From assembly GCA_031421855.1 (NCBI GenBank), contig JANOPN010000038.1, positions 1 to 35,074 of the forward strand: 35,074 nucleotides of DNA, given 5' to 3'. The notes under the pieces were generated by a model that worked only from the letters and a program-made list of their open reading frames with translations, was not told where the DNA came from and searched no databases. Shown here one piece after another: positions 31,587 through 35,074 of the stretch (positions are counted from its first letter, which is position 1; each line of letters starts with the position of its first letter). The position numbers and the translations under genes were made by a program. Source of the stretch: JAAFHN01 sp031421855. Lineage in GTDB: Bacteria > Pseudomonadota > Gammaproteobacteria > Burkholderiales > Burkholderiaceae_C.

Positions 31587-33902
31587 ATGACGATCAAACG
31601 CCTCACGATTCAAACCGTTCTGACCCTCGCGTTGGCGCTTGTAGCCATTGCGGCAGCGGTGTGGCTGAGCGTTCAACCCTCAAAGATCCAAGGCCCCGGC
31701 GCGATCGCAGTGCGGCCTGATGGTTTGTTTTGGTTGTCGGTGGATCGCGAGTTGTGGCTGATCACACCGCAAGGCGACCGGCTTCAAACCATCGATCTGA
31801 ACAGCCCTGGTCTCAAAATTGCGCCGACTCGTTTGGGCATCGCGAACCTCTCGGCCCCAACCAATGAGTCCGTGTTGGTCAACTTTCGCGGTGAAGCAAG
31901 CGTCTACAAGTTAGCAGCAGCCACCGGCAAGCTGCTTGCCACCGTCAAACTCCGCACCAGCCCGCACTTGGTCGAATTTTTGCAACGCGCGCCAACCATG
32001 ACTGCTGCGGCCGACGGCAGGCTTGCGTTTGCAACTGGCGGCGGGCACACGACGCTCGTGTTCAATGCCGATGGCACCGAAGCGGCCAGCACAGTCGAAG
32101 GAACCTACCGATTCACCAACGGGCTTTGGTGGGCCGAAGAAGGCCTGTGGACGACAGACGCCAACCGTTTTGCCCTCAAGCGGCTGGATCCGAATAAAGC
32201 CACCGTGTTGGAGACCATTCAGCTTGATGCCAATGGCAGCCATCGATTTCTCGGCGTGGCCGGCGCATCATTGGGTGGCTCGCGTGCCTTGGGTGCCCCG
32301 CCGCCGGTTGCGACCGTCGTGCGTTTAAGCGAGGGAATGAAACACGGCAAGGTGGTGGATGTCTTTGCCGACGGCAGCCAACGCGTGTTTGGGGTCGATG
32401 CAGGCAACCCAGAAGGTGTCATTTTTGAAGCACGCGACTTGGCCTGGATATCGGCCGCTGGTGGCACCCATCGACTAGTCGTGGTGGATGGCGACACCTA
32501 CAAGCTCAGACAATTTGATGCCATGGGAACGGTCGCGGGAGAGTTTGGTAACGCCGAAGTTAAGCGTGCGCTAACCTCCTTGAAAGATCGTCGTGGCCAT
32601 TTGGAGATTGCGCACCGGCTCGCTCTCGGTTTGGGCTTCGCTCTTTTGGCGTTGGCTTTGCTGTTTGCTTGGCGGCTGTCCCAGTTGCGGCGCGAGGCGC
32701 GCCTGCGTGCATTGGATTCACCTGAGACGGTGATGATGGAGCCTCGCTTGATCGGCAAAGCCATCCCTGCGCCGCTCGACAGCAACGCGCTGTTAGGACT
32801 GAACCTGCAGGTGTTTTGGCCCTTGTATGCCCTTGCGATCAGCTTGGTCGTCGTGTACCTGATTTGGCCCATGGGGCTTCAACAAGCCATGGGCGCGAGC
32901 GGATTGACAACATCCCTGCCCTGGGTCGTCGGTTTCGGCACTGCAATCGCACTAATCGCGATTTGGGTCATCCAATACTGGCTTCGCGCGCGATCGAATC
33001 GGCCCGAGCTTGAACCGCTTTTCAACCACGCGGCTTTGACGATCGTTGCGGGCTCAGTCGCGGTCAAAGAGGCGTTGAAACCCGGCGAGCGCCCACGTGA
33101 AGCCTGCACGCTCTCGCGCGGCTTGACCACCAGCTTGATGGTGCTAACCGGGGAGCGGCTGATGTGGTTCAACATCAACTCGCGAGATCAAGTACTGACC
33201 AAAAGTGCCGCAATCACTCAGGTGGTTCAAGCCGACACCCATCCCAACCCGAGCGCGGGCTTGGTCGGCCTGATGCGTCGGTTGGGGTTCGGCACATCCG
33301 CCGAATTGGTGCTGCACTTCAGTGACGGCAGCCGCTTGGACGCGACCTGTGCAAGCCCCTTGACCTTGCGTCGAATCGTTCGCGCCGTCAACACCGACTC
33401 GACAACCTCACGCCAAAGCACGCAGCTCGGCTTGACCGCGTTTGAGACCGAGTTCCTCGACGACATGGCCACGGAGCAATCCAATTCGGACTTTGTGGAC
33501 TCTGGAGAAAATCAAACCGATTCGGGGTTTGCAACGACTCGCCAAGAGGACGTCAGGTCGAGCGTGCGGCGCCGAGCGCTTGAACAGAAAAACAACAGCC
33601 CTCAGGCCAGTCAGTTCAGTGGTTCGGGTTTTGCGCAGCGACCCAGTGCTTGGCCGGCCGCGTTGCTGAGCCTCGTCACGCCTGGCGCGGGGCAATGGCT
33701 TCAGGGTCGATTCGGTACGGGTCTGCTGATGTTTGTCGGCTGGATGGTGATCATGATCACCGCCACAGCGCCTACTTTGCATGCGTGGATCAATGGCACA
33801 ACCGATGTCGCCGTGACGACCTTGGCGTTTGCTGTTGCGGCCAGTTTCGTCGTGCAATTGCTCAGTGCCTGGGATGCGTGGCGCATGTCGCCCAAGGCTT
33901 GA
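31587..33902 (+). CDS. Large membrane protein with extracytoplasmic sensor-like region, function unknown
   Basis: A 771-residue protein. I chose the ATG at 31587 (MTIKRLTIQTVLTLALALVAIAAAVWLSV, a membrane anchor); the open frame further upstream runs through repeat A and polA and is an artefact. Residues about 35-335 carry repeating beta-strand units (IAVRPDGLFWLSVDRELWLITPQGDRLQTI, DLAWISAAGGTHRLVVVDGDTYKLRQFDAMGTVAGEFG), suggestive of a beta-propeller. Membrane spans follow near 352-368, 413-435 and 448-468. A soluble part (about 480-690) is followed by a C-terminal section with PGAGQWLQGRFGTGLLMFVGW and two or three more spans, like TM2-type proteins. No enzyme motif is visible. Confidence 0.78.
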   Translation: MTIKRLTIQTVLTLALALVAIAAAVWLSVQPSKIQGPGAIAVRPDGLFWLSVDRELWLITPQGDRLQTIDLNSPGLKIAPTRLGIANLSAPTNESVLVNFRGEASVYKLAAATGKLLATVKLRTSPHLVEFLQRAPTMTAAADGRLAFATGGGHTTLVFNADGTEAASTVEGTYRFTNGLWWAEEGLWTTDANRFALKRLDPNKATVLETIQLDANGSHRFLGVAGASLGGSRALGAPPPVATVVRLSEGMKHGKVVDVFADGSQRVFGVDAGNPEGVIFEARDLAWISAAGGTHRLVVVDGDTYKLRQFDAMGTVAGEFGNAEVKRALTSLKDRRGHLEIAHRLALGLGFALLALALLFAWRLSQLRREARLRALDSPETVMMEPRLIGKAIPAPLDSNALLGLNLQVFWPLYALAISLVVVYLIWPMGLQQAMGASGLTTSLPWVVGFGTAIALIAIWVIQYWLRARSNRPELEPLFNHAALTIVAGSVAVKEALKPGERPREACTLSRGLTTSLMVLTGERLMWFNINSRDQVLTKSAAITQVVQADTHPNPSAGLVGLMRRLGFGTSAELVLHFSDGSRLDATCASPLTLRRIVRAVNTDSTTSRQSTQLGLTAFETEFLDDMATEQSNSDFVDSGENQTDSGFATTRQEDVRSSVRRRALEQKNNSPQASQFSGSGFAQRPSAWPAALLSLVTPGAGQWLQGRFGTGLLMFVGWMVIMITATAPTLHAWINGTTDVAVTTLAFAVAASFVVQLLSAWDAWRMSPKA

Positions 33903-33937
33903 CGCGATCAAGGCGCAGCAGCGTCCCCGGAGGTAAA

Positions 33938-33960
33938 GTTTTGTGCGGACCGCGCAAAAC
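33938..33960. other. Inverted repeat between two genes
   Basis: GTTTTGTGC and GCGCAAAAC pair (one G-U) around GGACC, in the 123 bp between the large membrane protein and the hydrolase. A purine-rich GGAGG lies just before. No T-run follows, so it is not a clear terminator; it could be an operator. Confidence 0.35.
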
Positions 33961-34025
33961 ACCGATTTGCATCACAATTTGACGCGCAGCATTTTCTGCC
34001 CCGCCCATCCCAACGGAATTTCAAC

Positions 34026-34973
34026 ATGCTTGACGACCGCTCAACCGCGCCCACAACCACAACCGAATCTATCGGGCAGCACGCCCACGACGCCATCGCC
34101 TTGGTCGGCGAGCCGAGCACGCTCATGGCACCCACCCGCCGAGGGTTCATGGCCAAAAGCGCTGCCGGGCTGGGCGTAGGCTACGCCGCCGCCGCTGGCG
34201 AAGTGATGGCCCAAACGGCCATCAAAACCTCGGCTGACGGCCTTCGCGTCGGCGAAGCGATGATCGAGGTCTATGGTCACCGCATGCCGGTGTACTTCGC
34301 CGCGCCAGCTGGCAAAACCAACTTGCCCGTGGTTTTGGTGATCAGCGAGATTTTTGGCGTGCACGAGTACATCGCCGACACCGCGCGTCGATTCGCAAAA
34401 GCCGGCTACATGGCGGTCGCGCCTGAGCTTTTTGGCCGCCAAGGTGACGCTTCCAGCTATGGCGAGATTCCAAAATTGATTGCCGAAGTCATCAGCAGAG
34501 TTCCCGACAGCCAAGTGGTTGACGATGCCAAGGCCGTGCTGGCGTGGGCTAAAGCCAACGGCGGCGACACGAGTCGCACGGGCGTCACCGGCTTTTGTTG
34601 GGGCGGGCGTCAAACTTGGCTGCTGACCGCTGAATTGCCCGAGGTCAAAGCGGGCGTTGCATGGTACGGGCGTCTTGTGGGAGCAGCAAACCCGCTCCAA
34701 CCAACCAACCCGATCGAGCATGTCGGCAAACTCAACGGCCCAGTCCTGGGTTTGTACGGCGAAAAAGACGGCGGCATCCCGTTGACCACCGTTGAGCAAA
34801 TGAAAACCGCGCTGGCAGGCGGCAACGCGGCTGCCAAAAAGAGCGAGTTTGTGGTGTACCCTGATGCCCCGCATGCTTTTCACGCCGACTACCGCCCCAG
34901 CTTTCGCAAAGAAGCTGCCGAAGACGGATGGAAGCGCTGCGTGACTTGGTTCAAAGCCAACGGCGTGGCTTAA
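34026..34973 (+). CDS. Tat-exported dienelactone hydrolase-family enzyme
   Basis: A 315-residue alpha/beta hydrolase. After about 36 extra residues comes a twin-arginine signal (TRRGFMAKSAAGLGVGYAAAAG), so the enzyme is probably exported folded; an ATG at 34125 would start directly at this signal. The catalytic triad is Cys191 (GFCWGG), Asp248 (YGEKDGGIP) and His283 (APHAFH), with Glu108 (SEIFGVHEYI), as in dienelactone hydrolases that open lactones in chloroaromatic breakdown. Many homologues act on other esters or have no known substrate. No aromatic-degradation genes are nearby. Confidence 0.9.
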   Translation: MLDDRSTAPTTTTESIGQHAHDAIALVGEPSTLMAPTRRGFMAKSAAGLGVGYAAAAGEVMAQTAIKTSADGLRVGEAMIEVYGHRMPVYFAAPAGKTNLPVVLVISEIFGVHEYIADTARRFAKAGYMAVAPELFGRQGDASSYGEIPKLIAEVISRVPDSQVVDDAKAVLAWAKANGGDTSRTGVTGFCWGGRQTWLLTAELPEVKAGVAWYGRLVGAANPLQPTNPIEHVGKLNGPVLGLYGEKDGGIPLTTVEQMKTALAGGNAAAKKSEFVVYPDAPHAFHADYRPSFRKEAAEDGWKRCVTWFKANGVA

Positions 34974-35004
34974 TCACCCGCTGACCCGCCAGCAAGGTCT
35001 GAGA

Positions 35005-35034
35005 GGCCTCGACAGGGTCTGTCGAGGCCTTTTT
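35005..35034 (+). terminator. Rho-independent terminator of the hydrolase gene
   Basis: GGCCTCGACAG and CTGTCGAGGCC form a perfect eleven-base stem with a three-base loop, followed by TTTTT. It starts 32 bp after the stop codon. Confidence 0.93.
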
Positions 35035-35040
35035 CATGGA

Positions 35041-35074
35041 AAATACACCCTTGGTCTCCGTATTCATTCGCTTC
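35041..35074 (-). repeat. Repeat B copy 8 (cut by the window edge)
   Basis: On the minus strand the sequence reads GAAGCGAATGAAT, then ACGGAGACCAAGGGTGTATTT, matching the middle of repeat B (compare copies 6 and 7). The TAGCAAC end would lie beyond the window. It follows directly after the terminator of the hydrolase gene. Confidence 0.7.

Overview
The window looks like chromosomal DNA from a betaproteobacterium of the order Burkholderiales, most likely a member or relative of the Comamonadaceae. This is an inference from gene content and protein style: a Bug/TctC-type receptor, two TRAP transporter parts, two LysR regulators, a form II CO-dehydrogenase-like operon and a tandem glycine riboswitch, in moderately GC-rich DNA. 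I saw no tRNA, rRNA, CRISPR array, transposase or phage gene.

Layout. Positions 1-1480 hold the 3' part of a membrane signalling protein with a degenerate GGDEF domain. Then come a secreted metallo-beta-lactamase-fold protein with a divergent LysR gene (1500-3518), a DadA-type amino-acid dehydrogenase with a tandem glycine riboswitch in its leader (3504-5170), and a Bug receptor with a second divergent LysR gene (5331-7346). An Asp/Glu racemase-family gene, a VapBC toxin-antitoxin pair and a YebC-family regulator follow (7550-10272). From 18340 down to 10497 on the minus strand lies an operon for a molybdenum hydroxylase in the order small, large and medium subunit, MoxR-type ATPase, VWA protein, CoxG-like membrane protein and XdhC-like protein (coxSLMDEG plus xdhC).

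From 21109 down to 18613 there is an ECF sigma factor, a single-span membrane protein that may be its anti-sigma factor, and a secreted protein, followed upstream by an EgtB/SUMF1-family gene. A TRAP transporter occupies 22718-26466: the permease genes and a small membrane protein run on the plus strand and converge on the binding-protein gene, with a two-way terminator between them. The housekeeping genes dxs and polA are divergent (26685-31411). The window ends with a large membrane protein carrying an extracytoplasmic sensor-like region and a Tat-exported dienelactone hydrolase-family enzyme.

Two dispersed repeat families cut across this gene map. Family A is a 104-bp near-palindrome with long terminal inverted repeats, present four times and always in the same orientation; it looks like a non-autonomous transposable element (MITE). 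Two copies bracket the glycine riboswitch, one of them between the aptamers and the dadA start codon. Family B is a roughly 50-65-bp element present eight times, usually just beyond the 3' end of a gene; one copy is read in frame inside the coxG-like gene and encodes the linker before its membrane anchor. These repeats and their effect on the riboswitch leader are the least ordinary things here.
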